Source: Paractinoplanes toevensis (GTDB lineage Bacteria; Actinomycetota; Actinomycetes; Mycobacteriales; Micromonosporaceae). From it: 64,000 bases of DNA. Positions 9,432-17,144 of this stretch are shown here, one piece after another. Position 1 is the first letter of the stretch, and each line of letters starts with the position of its first letter. Under the pieces are notes generated by a model. It made no database searches, was not told the origin of the DNA, and was given only the letters and a program-made list of their open reading frames with translations. Location: NCBI RefSeq assembly GCF_018332695.1, contig NZ_BOQN01000118.1:1-64000 (forward strand), in the 5' to 3' direction. The position numbers were made by a program, and so were the translations under genes.

Positions 9432-10364
9432 ATGATCGTTGCTAGTTTGCTGCTCATCCTCGTCGCGGTGACGCTGCTCGTGCTGGGCCTCACCGGCGGT
9501 TCGAGCAATCTCCTCATCAGTTCGATCGTGGCCAGCCTGTTGGCCGCGGTCGCGCTGGTCATCGGCGCCCGCCAGAGCGCGGGCGCCCGCCGCGCCGCGG
9601 AGGAGGCGGTGCCCGAGCCGGCCCCTCGCACCGACGATTTTGCCGACCCGGCCGCGGCCTTCGCAGCCGAACCAGCATTTGTGGCCGAACCCGCATTTGT
9701 CGCCGAGCCGGAGTTCGTCGCCGACAGCCAGGACCGGCGCGAGACCGTGCAGTTCGACACCGGTCCGCTCCGCGACGAGCGGGATGACTTCCGCGACGAC
9801 CACGATGACTTCCGCGACGACCGCGAAGATTTCCGCGATGACTTCCGCGACGAGCGCGACGAGGCCTTCGAGGCCGGCCGCCGTGACGCCGCCGCCGGCA
9901 TGACCGCCGGCGCCTCGGGTGCGCGTCACGACGACGGCCTCGACCTCGTCGACGACTCCGGTCTAGGTGAGCCGGAACCCGACTACGAGCGCGCGGCCGA
10001 GGCGATCAACGCCGCACGCAGCGAGAACCCCGGGGAGCACGCGTGGCGCCGGGCCGATGCGCACGCCGAACCGGTGGACGCCGACCTGGCCGGTGACGAC
10101 CTCGGCGAGGCCGACGACGACGATCCGGCCGACGAGCCGCTGCCGCAGGTGGTGAGCCCGGGCGACGCGGTCCGGGTGGCCCGGATGGACGCCGAGGTGC
10201 TGGTCGTCGACGGCCGCCCGCGCTACCACGTGCCGGACTGCCAGCACCTGGTCGGCCGGCTCAGCGAGCCGATCCCGGTCAACGAGGCCGTCGAGCTGGG
10301 CTTCAGCCCCTGCGGCCTGTGCCGCCCGGTCGACCGCCTGGTCGCGGCCGCCGCCCGCAACTGA
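9432..10364 (+). CDS. Membrane protein with acidic repeats and a C-terminal Cys/His knuckle
   Basis: Function unknown. The 310-residue protein begins with two close membrane segments (residues 2-21 and 26-47), so most of it should be cytoplasmic. Residues 70-100 contain three near repeats of AEPAFVAE, and residues 115-145 contain a run of DDFRDD/DREDFRDD repeats. The rest is acidic and probably disordered until the last 60 residues. There a compact domain has YHVPDCQHL followed by GFSPCGLCRP, giving one His-Cys-His group and a CxxC pair that could bind zinc. It resembles the small Cys/His modules at the ends of some secreted nucleases and Ada-like proteins. It sits 35 bp behind divIVA in the same direction, which suggests an envelope or polar-growth link, but that is inference. 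Confidence 0.75.
   Translation: MIVASLLLILVAVTLLVLGLTGGSSNLLISSIVASLLAAVALVIGARQSAGARRAAEEAVPEPAPRTDDFADPAAAFAAEPAFVAEPAFVAEPEFVADSQDRRETVQFDTGPLRDERDDFRDDHDDFRDDREDFRDDFRDERDEAFEAGRRDAAAGMTAGASGARHDDGLDLVDDSGLGEPEPDYERAAEAINAARSENPGEHAWRRADAHAEPVDADLAGDDLGEADDDDPADEPLPQVVSPGDAVRVARMDAEVLVVDGRPRYHVPDCQHLVGRLSEPIPVNEAVELGFSPCGLCRPVDRLVAAAARN
9775..9866 (+). repeat. In-frame short tandem repeats coding DDFRDD units
   Basis: Imperfect tandem units built on GATGACTTCCGCGACGA recur four to five times, coding the DDFRDD/DREDFRDD run of the membrane protein. Spacing between units varies by multiples of three, so the frame is kept. The pattern suggests slippage-driven length change in a disordered linker. 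Confidence 0.75.
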
Positions 10365-10387
10365 GGGCCGCCGCCCGCCAACTGAGG
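10346..10387 (+). repeat. Tandem duplication across a stop codon
   Basis: GGCCGCCGCCCGC-AACTGAGG occurs twice in a row with one inserted C in the second copy. The first copy contains the stop (TGA at 10362-10364) of the upstream gene and the second repeats that stop at 10383-10385. Confidence 0.7.
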
Positions 10388-10419
10388 GCCGGGGCGCTAC
10401 TCCCTGCACAATGTGGGGC

Positions 10420-10737
10420 ATGGTCAACCGCCGTCCCGCCGAAACCGCAGCTCTGTCCGTGGTCGTCCGGGTGCGGCCGGGGGCCGGCCGGGACCGCGTC
10501 GGCGGGCGTTACGAGGGGCCGCACGGGCCCGCGCTGATCATCGCGGTGGGTGCGCCGGCGGTCGACGGCAAGGCGACCGAGGCGGTGCGGCGGGCACTCG
10601 CCGGTGCGCTCGGCGTACGCCCGGCGGCGGTGACGCTGCGACTCGGTGCGACCAGCCGCGACAAGGTCTTCACGGTGACCACGGACAGCGACGAGACCCT
10701 CGCCCGCCTGGTCGCCTTGCGTGACGGCTCGGCGTGA
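10420..10737 (+). CDS. DUF167 (YggU-like) family protein
   Basis: This small protein of about 105 residues matches the DUF167/YggU fold, with LSVVVRVRPGAGRDRVGG, the strand LIIAVGAPAVDGKATEAV and the terminal LRLGATSRDKVFTV. Its function is unknown. ATG at 10420 is chosen; ATG at 10411 is in frame but lies inside a -10-like CACAAT (10407-10412), which sits 7 nt before 10420 and would give a leaderless transcript. The stop overlaps the antiporter start (GTGA), so the two are probably co-translated. Confidence 0.85.
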   Translation: MVNRRPAETAALSVVVRVRPGAGRDRVGGRYEGPHGPALIIAVGAPAVDGKATEAVRRALAGALGVRPAAVTLRLGATSRDKVFTVTTDSDETLARLVALRDGSA

Positions 10738-12269
10738 CCGGCCACCTCGACATCGCGCTGCTCGTCGGGGCCGCGGTGCTGCTGGTCGCGGTGTTCGCGG
10801 TGCGCGTCTCCACCCGGCTCGGCCTGCCCAGCCTTCTCGTCTACCTGGCGATCGGCATGATCATCGGGGAGGCCGGCTTCGGCATCCGCTTCGACGACGC
10901 GGAGTTGACCCGCACGCTGGGCTTCTGCGCGCTCATCGTGATCATCGCGGAGGGCGGGCTGACCGCCCGGTGGAGCACGCTGCGGCCGGTTCTCGGTCTG
11001 TCGGCCTCGCTGGCCACGGTCGGCGTCGCGGTGAGCATCCTCGTGGTGGGTGTCGTCGCACATTTCATCCTTGGTCTGAATTGGCGGTTGGCGCTGCTTT
11101 ACGGTGCGGTGCTCTCCTCCACCGATGCCGCGGCGGTCTTCGCCACTCTGCGGCGCCTGCGGCTGCCGCGCCGCCTGGTCACCACCCTGGAGGCCGAGTC
11201 CGGCCTCAACGACGCCCCGGTGGTCCTGCTGGTCGTCCTGCTGAGCGCCCCGGTGCTGGGCCACCACCCCTGGTGGTACGAGGTGGTGATCGTCGCGTAC
11301 GAGCTGGCCGCGGGCGCCGCGATCGGGGTGGCCGTGGGTGTGGCCGGGCGCTGGACGCTGCGCCGGGCGGCCCTGCCGTCGGCCGGCCTCTACCCGATCG
11401 CCGCGGTCGGGCTCACCGTCCTCGCGTACGCGGCCGGCACCGTCGCGCACGCCTCCGGTTTCCTCGCCGTCTACGTGGCCGGGGTGGTGCTCGGCAACGG
11501 CCGCCTGCCGCACCGCCGGGCCGTGCTCGGTTTCGCCGACGGCCTCGCCTGGCTCGCCCAGATCGGCCTGTTCGTGCTGCTCGGCCTGCTCGCCTCGCCC
11601 GGCCGGCTGGCCGGTGCCCTGGTCCCCGCGCTGGTCGTCGGCCTGGCCCTGGTGCTGCTGGCCCGCCCGCTGTCGGTGATCGCGTCGGCGGTGCTGGCCC
11701 GGCCGGTGCGCGGCCCGCGGCGGCCCGGTAACCGGGTCGGGTGGCGCGGGACCGCGTTCCTGTCCTGGGCCGGGCTGCGCGGCGCGGTGCCGATCGTGCT
11801 GGCCACCATCCCGCTCTCGGCCGGCACGCCGGGGGCGGACGGCCTGTTCGACGCGGTCTTCGTGTTGGTCATCATCTTCACCCTGCTCCAGGCGGGCACC
11901 CTGGGCCGGGCCGCCAAGCTGCTGGGCGTGACCGCGCCGGACGAGGCCGCCGAGATCCACGTGGAGACCGCGCCGCTGGAGAACATGCAGGCCGACCTGC
12001 TGCAGCTGGACGTGGCATCCGGGTCGCGGCTGTCCGGCGTCTACATCGACGAGCTGCGCCTGCCGGCCGGTGCCTCGGTGACGCTGGTGGTGCGGGACGG
12101 CGCCGGCTTCGTGCCCGGTCCGGACACCCGGCTGCGCACCGGCGACGCGCTGCTGATCGTGGCCACGGCGGCGGTCCGGGACGTGGCCGAGCGGCGCCTG
12201 CGGGCGGTGAGCCGGCGCGGCCGGCTGGCCCGCTGGTTCGGCGAGGACGGCCGTGAGCAGCAGTCCTGA
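10734..12269 (+). CDS. CPA1 family potassium/proton antiporter with C-terminal TrkA-C domain
   Basis: This 511-residue protein is a cation:proton antiporter of the CPA1/NhaP2 (CvrA) type that probably exports K+ or Na+ in exchange for protons. About twelve hydrophobic segments fill residues 1-395. The ion-path motif reads LLYGAVLSSTDAAAVFATLR, followed by ESGLNDAPVVLLVV with the paired Asn-Asp typical of CPA1. FLSWAGLRGAVPIVLAT near residue 340 is the second family motif. Residues about 415-490 form an RCK_C/TrkA-C domain (LPAGASVTLVVRDGAGFVPG and TGDALLIVAT) that would sense a nucleotide or ion. The start overlaps the DUF167 stop. A 10-bp GC hairpin follows the gene. Confidence 0.9.
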   Translation: MTGHLDIALLVGAAVLLVAVFAVRVSTRLGLPSLLVYLAIGMIIGEAGFGIRFDDAELTRTLGFCALIVIIAEGGLTARWSTLRPVLGLSASLATVGVAVSILVVGVVAHFILGLNWRLALLYGAVLSSTDAAAVFATLRRLRLPRRLVTTLEAESGLNDAPVVLLVVLLSAPVLGHHPWWYEVVIVAYELAAGAAIGVAVGVAGRWTLRRAALPSAGLYPIAAVGLTVLAYAAGTVAHASGFLAVYVAGVVLGNGRLPHRRAVLGFADGLAWLAQIGLFVLLGLLASPGRLAGALVPALVVGLALVLLARPLSVIASAVLARPVRGPRRPGNRVGWRGTAFLSWAGLRGAVPIVLATIPLSAGTPGADGLFDAVFVLVIIFTLLQAGTLGRAAKLLGVTAPDEAAEIHVETAPLENMQADLLQLDVASGSRLSGVYIDELRLPAGASVTLVVRDGAGFVPGPDTRLRTGDALLIVATAAVRDVAERRLRAVSRRGRLARWFGEDGREQQS

Positions 12270-12382
12270 ATCAGGAACGGTCAGGTATCCGACCGGGGAA
12301 TTTATGACCTTTGTCGGATCAAGATCGGAGGGCCGTGTTGTCGGTCCCGCATACGTTCCGTATCCTTGCGAACCTCCGGAGT

Positions 12383-12406
12383 GCGCGGCTGACGGTTCAG
12401 CCGCGC
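12383..12406 (+). terminator. GC-rich hairpin downstream of the antiporter gene
   Basis: GCGCGGCTGA and its exact complement TCAGCCGCGC form a 10-bp stem with a CGGT loop, followed by GTTTG. It is a plausible terminator, without a U-tract, in the 256-bp gap before the DksA-like gene. That gap has no other convincing gene; a -10-like TATAAC near 12479 could serve the downstream gene. Confidence 0.55.
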
Positions 12407-12525
12407 CGTTTGTGCAGGTGGGGCAAGATCTAACGGCGTGCCCGCCGCCCCGGGGAAGCCCGGCGCCGGCCGGGTCTCTATAACCGCTGATCGCCGCGCC
12501 GGGGGGTGCGGCCGAGGGAGCGACG

Positions 12526-12942
12526 ATGGCCAAGGCAACCGAAACCCCGACCGCAGCCAAGGCCGCCACGAAGCGGAACCGCAGTGCGGCCGAGACGGAG
12601 AAGATCCGGGTCGCACTGACCGAGCGCCGCGACGAGCTGCAGCAGGAGTACGACCAGTCGATCACCGAGCTCACCGAGCTCCAGCGCGATCGGCTGGCCG
12701 ACTCGGCCGGCGACGACGACGCCGACACCGGCACCAAGACGCTCGAGCGTGAGCAGGAGATCACTCTCGCGAACAATCTGCTCGAGCGGGTCAATCAGGT
12801 GGAACGCGCCATCGACCGGCTCGGCGAGGGCAACTACGGTTGGTGCGAGCGGTGCGGCAACGCGATCCCGGTCGAGCGACTGGCGGCGTTCCCGTCCGCG
12901 ACTCTCTGTGTGTCCTGTAAGCAGTTGGAGGAACGACGCTGA
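12526..12942 (+). CDS. DksA/TraR family zinc-finger transcription factor
   Basis: This 138-residue protein has an Ala/Lys-rich N-terminus, a coiled coil (about residues 20-95) with acidic residues at its tip (DSAGDDDADTGTKT), and a C-terminal C4 zinc finger, CERCGNAIPVERLAAF...CVSC. DksA-type proteins enter the RNA polymerase secondary channel and alter initiation; in actinobacteria this short form often lies next to lspA, as here. ATG at 12526 follows GAGGGAG. The stop at 12940-12942 may overlap a CTG start of lspA. Confidence 0.9.
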   Translation: MAKATETPTAAKAATKRNRSAAETEKIRVALTERRDELQQEYDQSITELTELQRDRLADSAGDDDADTGTKTLEREQEITLANNLLERVNQVERAIDRLGEGNYGWCERCGNAIPVERLAAFPSATLCVSCKQLEERR

Positions 12943-13526
12943 ACGCCGACGAGGCAGCGGGCGCAACGGTCGTGGGCGAGCCGGAGCGGGGTCCGAAACC
13001 CAGCTTCAGCGGCCGGGCCGTCGCCGTGCTCGGCGCCACGGCGGTGCTCGCCGTGGCGCTCGACCAGTGGGTCAAATGGCTGTCCACGGAACACCTGACC
13101 GAGGGCGAGCCGGTCCGCATCCTGGGCGGGCTGATCTACCTGTCGCTGCTGCGCAACAGCGGCGCCGCCTTCAGCATGGGCAGCGACCACACCTGGGTCT
13201 TCCCGGTGATCACCCTGGTGGTCATCGGCTGGATCGTCTACATGGCCACCCGGCTGCGGTCGGTGCCCTGGGCCGTCTCGCTCGGGCTGGTGCTCGGCGG
13301 CGCCTTCGGCAACCTCGGCGACCGGCTGTTCCGGGCGCCCGGCCCGTTCCACGGGCACGTGGTCGACATGATCAGCCTCTTCGCGCCGTACGCTGAGAAG
13401 TTCGCGGTCTTCAATATCGCCGACAGCTGCCTCACCGTGGGCGTCTGCCTCGCCGTACTCCTGGAATTGACCGGACGTCAGCGCGACGGCCGCAAGGTCG
13501 TACGCAAGAAAGTTGAATCAGCGTGA
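12939..13526 (+). CDS. lspA: Lipoprotein signal peptidase LspA
   Basis: LspA (signal peptidase II) is the membrane aspartyl protease that removes the signal peptide from prolipoproteins after Lgt action; lgt is also in this window. Four membrane segments are visible. The catalytic Asp pair sits in HVVDMISLF and [11 protein letters not shown], with the supporting motifs LRNSGAAFS and GNLGDRLFR. The obvious GTG start is at 12972 (184 residues), but its ribosome site is weak. A perfect GGAGGA at 12927-12932 lies 6 nt before an in-frame CTG at 12939 that overlaps the preceding stop; I use CTG, giving 195 residues, with moderate certainty. The gene ends in a GTGA overlap with the next. Confidence 0.92.
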   Translation: MNADEAAGATVVGEPERGPKPSFSGRAVAVLGATAVLAVALDQWVKWLSTEHLTEGEPVRILGGLIYLSLLRNSGAAFSMGSDHTWVFPVITLVVIGWIVYMATRLRSVPWAVSLGLVLGGAFGNLGDRLFRAPGPFHGHVVDMISLFAPYAEKFAVFNIADSCLTVGVCLAVLLELTGRQRDGRKVVRKKVESA

Positions 13527-14449
13527 CCCAGCGCTCCCTGCCGGTGCCCGACGGGTTGGACGGCATGCGGCTCGACCAGGCCGTCTCCCGGCTCTTCGGG
13601 CTGTCCCGCACCGCCGCCGCCACCCTCGTCGAGTCGGGTGACGCGCTGGTCGACGGCTATCCCCGGCCGAAGTCCGACAAGGTCGCGGCCGGCTCCTGGC
13701 TCGAGGTCACGCTGCCCGCGCCGGTCGCGGCGCCGGTCGTGGTCGCCGAGTCGGTGACCGGCCTGACCATCGTCTACAGCGACGACGACATCGTGGTGGT
13801 GGACAAGCCGGTCGGCGTGGCCGCCCACCCGAGTCCCGGCTGGACCGGCCCGACCGTCATCGGTGGCCTGGCCGCGATGGGACAGAACGTCGCGACCAGC
13901 GGCGCCGCCGAGCGGCAGGGCATCGTGCACCGGCTCGACGTCGGCACCACCGGGCTGATGGTGGTGGCCAAGAGCGAGATCGCCTACAGCGTGCTCAAGC
14001 GGGCGTTCAAGGAGCGCGAGGTCGACAAGCGTTACCACGCCGTGGTGCAGGGTCACCTCGACCCGCTGCGCGGCACCATCGACGCCCCGATCGACCGGCA
14101 CCCCACCGCCGACTACAAGTACGCGGTGATGAACGGCGGCAAGCCGAGCGTCACCCACTACGACACGCTCGAGGCGTTCCGATCGGCCAGCCTGATCGAC
14201 GTGAAGCTGGAGACCGGCCGCACCCACCAGATCCGGGTGCACTTCTCGGCGATGCGGCACCCCTGCGTCGGCGATATCACCTACGGCGCCGACCCGACCC
14301 TCGCGGCCCGGCTCAAGCTGAACCGCCAGTGGTTGCACGCCCGAGAATTGGGGTTCATCCACCCCCGAACGCACGATGAGGTTCGGTTCGTCAGCGAATA
14401 CCCTGACGATCTGAAGTACGCGCTGGACGTCCTTCAGGATGCGAGCTGA
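13523..14449 (+). CDS. RluD-type 23S rRNA pseudouridine synthase
   Basis: This 308-residue RluA-family enzyme converts uridines to pseudouridine in RNA, most likely in helix 69 of 23S rRNA if it is a true RluD. An N-terminal S4 RNA-binding domain (residues 8-65) is followed by the catalytic domain with [18 protein letters not shown], where the Asp in HRLD is the nucleophile. Other family motifs are [18 protein letters not shown] and the late [21 protein letters not shown] at 13523 overlaps the lspA stop; lspA-rluD linkage is common in bacteria. The exact target base cannot be told from sequence. Confidence 0.92.
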   Translation: MTQRSLPVPDGLDGMRLDQAVSRLFGLSRTAAATLVESGDALVDGYPRPKSDKVAAGSWLEVTLPAPVAAPVVVAESVTGLTIVYSDDDIVVVDKPVGVAAHPSPGWTGPTVIGGLAAMGQNVATSGAAERQGIVHRLDVGTTGLMVVAKSEIAYSVLKRAFKEREVDKRYHAVVQGHLDPLRGTIDAPIDRHPTADYKYAVMNGGKPSVTHYDTLEAFRSASLIDVKLETGRTHQIRVHFSAMRHPCVGDITYGADPTLAARLKLNRQWLHARELGFIHPRTHDEVRFVSEYPDDLKYALDVLQDAS

Positions 14450-14465
14450 TTCGGGGAGCAGTCAC

Positions 14466-15440
14466 GTGGGGCCCGCCGAAGGAGTGCGGGAGCCGATCGT
14501 GGACCGCGCGGCAGTGATGCGAGTGGTGAGCGGACTGGCCGTCGTCGCGGCCGCCGTTCTGGTGCTCGGCGTCATCTGGGCGACTCGCCGGGAGGTCATG
14601 CCACCCGGCGACGACCCGGGCGACGTCGTCCGGGTCGGGGTCGTGCAGGGGCAGACGGTCGACGGTTACCTGCGCTCCAGCGCGACCGAGCTGGCCGCGC
14701 TCACCGATCCCTCCGCGCCCGCCTCCACCGATACGTGGGCGCTGGTGAGCCTGAACGACTACGTCCCGCCCAGCGCGCTGGCCGGTCTGCTCGAGGGGGC
14801 GGCGGTGGCCCAGGTCTACGCCCGGGTACCGATCGCCGGCGCGCACACCCAGGTGGTGCGGATCCCGGTCTACCGGCTGTCCTCGGACGTGATGTCGGGC
14901 ATGCTCGACGCGGCCCTGCAACGCGATCAGGAGCAGGCGGAGTACGAACAGTTGAGCCGTCGTCTCGGCGGTGACGACGCGAACCGGCGGGCCCGGGCGG
15001 CGTACGAGTCGGCCGCCCGCACGGCGCGGACCGAGGCCGACGCGTACCGATCGGGGTGTGCCTGTGTCTTCGCGGCCGTGGTCCGCGCCGCGCCGGCCGG
15101 GTTGCAGGCGGTCGCGGCCCGGTCCGGGGTGCGCGGTGTCGACCCGGCGCCCGAGGTCCGGCAGCTCGACCGGGCCGAATTCCGGCCACCGCAGCCGGAG
15201 CAGGAGGGCACGATCCCGGCCGAACCGAGCGGATCTCCGATTCCTGTGCCAAACGGCGGTTCTGCCATTGCCTCGCGGACGCCCGCGCCGATACTGTCTT
15301 CGTCCGGAGCACCTGTGACATCCAACTCATCGGTGGTCTCCGACCCCTCGCCTGATTCGTCGGCCACGGCACCGGAGGAGCGCACTGCCGTGCCCTCAGC
15401 AACAGACGTGAGCGCTGCTCAGGGCGTGCCGAGTCCTTGA
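14466..15440 (+). CDS. Membrane-anchored protein of unknown function with Ser/Pro-rich tail
   Basis: I do not recognise a family. From GTG at 14466 the product has about 324 residues. One membrane segment at about residues 18-38 (VVSGLAVVAAAVLVLGVIW) is followed by an extracytoplasmic region with a structured part (about 55-230), which includes a charged helix rich in Gln/Glu/Arg (residues 145-190) and one CAC pair (YRSGCACVF). The last 95 residues are Pro/Ser/Thr-rich and look disordered. The start is chosen because GGGGAG at 14454-14459 stands 6 nt before it; an earlier ATG at 14439 would overlap the RluD gene end. It could be a cell-surface or secretion-related factor. Confidence 0.7.
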   Translation: MGPAEGVREPIVDRAAVMRVVSGLAVVAAAVLVLGVIWATRREVMPPGDDPGDVVRVGVVQGQTVDGYLRSSATELAALTDPSAPASTDTWALVSLNDYVPPSALAGLLEGAAVAQVYARVPIAGAHTQVVRIPVYRLSSDVMSGMLDAALQRDQEQAEYEQLSRRLGGDDANRRARAAYESAARTARTEADAYRSGCACVFAAVVRAAPAGLQAVAARSGVRGVDPAPEVRQLDRAEFRPPQPEQEGTIPAEPSGSPIPVPNGGSAIASRTPAPILSSSGAPVTSNSSVVSDPSPDSSATAPEERTAVPSATDVSAAQGVPSP

Positions 15441-15655
15441 CAAACACATCTCGAGCGCCATCCGGCCGTTAGATTTCTCGTCCGCGAAACGTACGGATGG
15501 CCAGTCGATCACGACCATTGAGCCGTTGTTCGATCAACGAGAATGGCCAGGGTTGGTCGCTCGGGCAGTGGCCCGAATAGGGTTCGCTCCGTAGCCTGTC
15601 ATGGGCGTAGCACGAGCCGTGGAATCACTGGAAGTAAGCGCAGGGAGGACGAGCC

Positions 15656-17068
15656 GTGGATGGGACCGAGACCGGCTGGGGCCGGCCTGCGGAACCAGCC
15701 CCGCGTTGGCGGGCGCTGCTCGATCGCGCCCGGCACGGCGCACGCGCCGCCGCCGAGGAATCGGCCGAACCGGAGCAGGAAGCACCGCAGGCGCCGCCGC
15801 AGCAGTTCGGCCAGCCGCTGCCGACCCGACGGCCCTACAACCCGCTCGACCCACGCTCCCAGCAGCCGCCGGATCGTTCCTTCGAGCAGCGTGCGCCCGA
15901 GCAGCCGTTCGAGCCGCGACCGATGCCGCAGCGGCCGATCAACCCGCTCGACCCGCGCCACCAGGTCCGCCAGCCGCCACCGCCCCCGCCGGCTCCGGTC
16001 CCGCAGCAGCTGCCGGCCGAGCCGAACGGGAACGGCCGGCGCGCCGCCCCGGAGCAACCGCACAGCTTCTTCAGCCCGGCCCCGGCGCCGGCCCGTTCCA
16101 CCCCGGTCGCGCCGCCGGCCCCGCCGCAGCGCGACTATCCGCAGATCCGGGCGTCCGCCGCGGCGCCCGTGCGGCCGCCGGCCCCGGCTCCCGTGCTGGC
16201 CCCGGCGCCGACCTCACCGGCCGGCGCCCGCATCGAGTGGCGGCAGACCGAGCCCGCCGGCGAGATGGACCGTGCCGTCGCGGTGCTGCGCCGCAAGCTC
16301 GGCAAGCCGCGCGTGCTGGCCTTCGCCAACCCCAAGGGCGGCGTGCACAAGACCACCGCCACCGTGCTGGCCGCGGCCACCATCGGCAGCGTTCGCGGCC
16401 GCGGCGTGCTCGCCTGGGACGACAACGAGCTGCGCGGCACGCTCGGCCTGCGGGCCGGGAGCGCCCGGCACGCCCGCACCATCAAGCACCTGCTGGCCGA
16501 CCTGATGCAGATCGAGAACCTGCACGGCGACGGCCTGCTCAGCGAGCTCGACGCCTACCTGCGGCACGCCTCCGACGGCTCCTACGACGTGCTGGCCGGC
16601 GAGGAGAACCCGCGCTTCGCCCAGCGGCTCGACCAGGGCACCGTGCGCCGGGTGATGGACCTGCTGCGCCGCACCCACGACGTGATCTGCGTGGACACCG
16701 GCAACAACGTGGAGAGCGTCAACTGGCAGACCGTGATGCGCCAGGCCGATCAACTGGTGATCACCACGGTGCCCCGGGAGGACGCCGCGTTCACCGCCGA
16801 CTGGATGCTCGACGTGCTCGACGAGAGCGGCATGGGTGACCTGGTCGCCAACGCCGTGACGTTGATCTCCTGCCCGTCGCCCGGGCCGCTGCCGATGCTG
16901 GCCGATTTCGCCAAGCACTTCGCCACCCGCACCCGCGCGGTCGCGGTCGTGCCCTACGACCCGTCGCTCGAGGTGGGCTCCTCGATCGAATATCAGGAGC
17001 TCCAGCCGGAGACCAAGCAGGCGTGGCTCAAGGCCGCCTCGCTGATGATCGAACCGTTCGCCGAATGA
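15656..17068 (+). CDS. ParA/MinD-like ATPase with proline-rich N-terminal region
   Basis: The first 190 residues of this 470-residue protein are Pro/Gln/Arg-rich and disordered, with the nonapeptide RP(Y/I)NPLDPR repeated near residues 59 and 93. The C-terminal 270 residues are a P-loop ATPase of the ParA/MinD class. Its deviant Walker A is NPKGGVHKTT (225-234), switch-like VLAWDDNELRGTLG follows, then VICVDTGNNVESVNW and the late VAVVPYDPSLEVGS. Similar proteins with a Pro-rich front accompany type VII (ESX) secretion loci or other polar processes in actinobacteria, but no secretion genes are seen here. GTG at 15656 follows GGGAGGACGAG. It is not the chromosomal ParA by context, since no parB follows. 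The 215-bp gap upstream holds an 8-bp inverted repeat (15457-15464 and 15494-15501). Confidence 0.82.
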   Translation: MDGTETGWGRPAEPAPRWRALLDRARHGARAAAEESAEPEQEAPQAPPQQFGQPLPTRRPYNPLDPRSQQPPDRSFEQRAPEQPFEPRPMPQRPINPLDPRHQVRQPPPPPPAPVPQQLPAEPNGNGRRAAPEQPHSFFSPAPAPARSTPVAPPAPPQRDYPQIRASAAAPVRPPAPAPVLAPAPTSPAGARIEWRQTEPAGEMDRAVAVLRRKLGKPRVLAFANPKGGVHKTTATVLAAATIGSVRGRGVLAWDDNELRGTLGLRAGSARHARTIKHLLADLMQIENLHGDGLLSELDAYLRHASDGSYDVLAGEENPRFAQRLDQGTVRRVMDLLRRTHDVICVDTGNNVESVNWQTVMRQADQLVITTVPREDAAFTADWMLDVLDESGMGDLVANAVTLISCPSPGPLPMLADFAKHFATRTRAVAVVPYDPSLEVGSSIEYQELQPETKQAWLKAASLMIEPFAE

Positions 17069-17144
17069 CCCGCGGGTTGGTCTCGTTCTTGTCGTAGGGT
17101 CCGGCTAAAGTCGCTCGGGTCGTCACAACTTAAGGGGGCCCCGG

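Noticed and set aside
12253-12483. Open frame of 76 codons in the antiporter to DksA-like gap
   Set aside because: It overlaps the antiporter end, crosses the hairpin at 12383-12406, has no family likeness, and its codon bias is poor.
10509-12794. 761-codon minus-strand frame opposite the antiporter and DksA-like genes
   Set aside because: It spans several real genes and gaps; low-complexity antisense product.
15437-15474. TTGACA with TTAGAT as promoter of the ParA-like gene
   Set aside because: The spacing of 26 bp is too long for a standard promoter.
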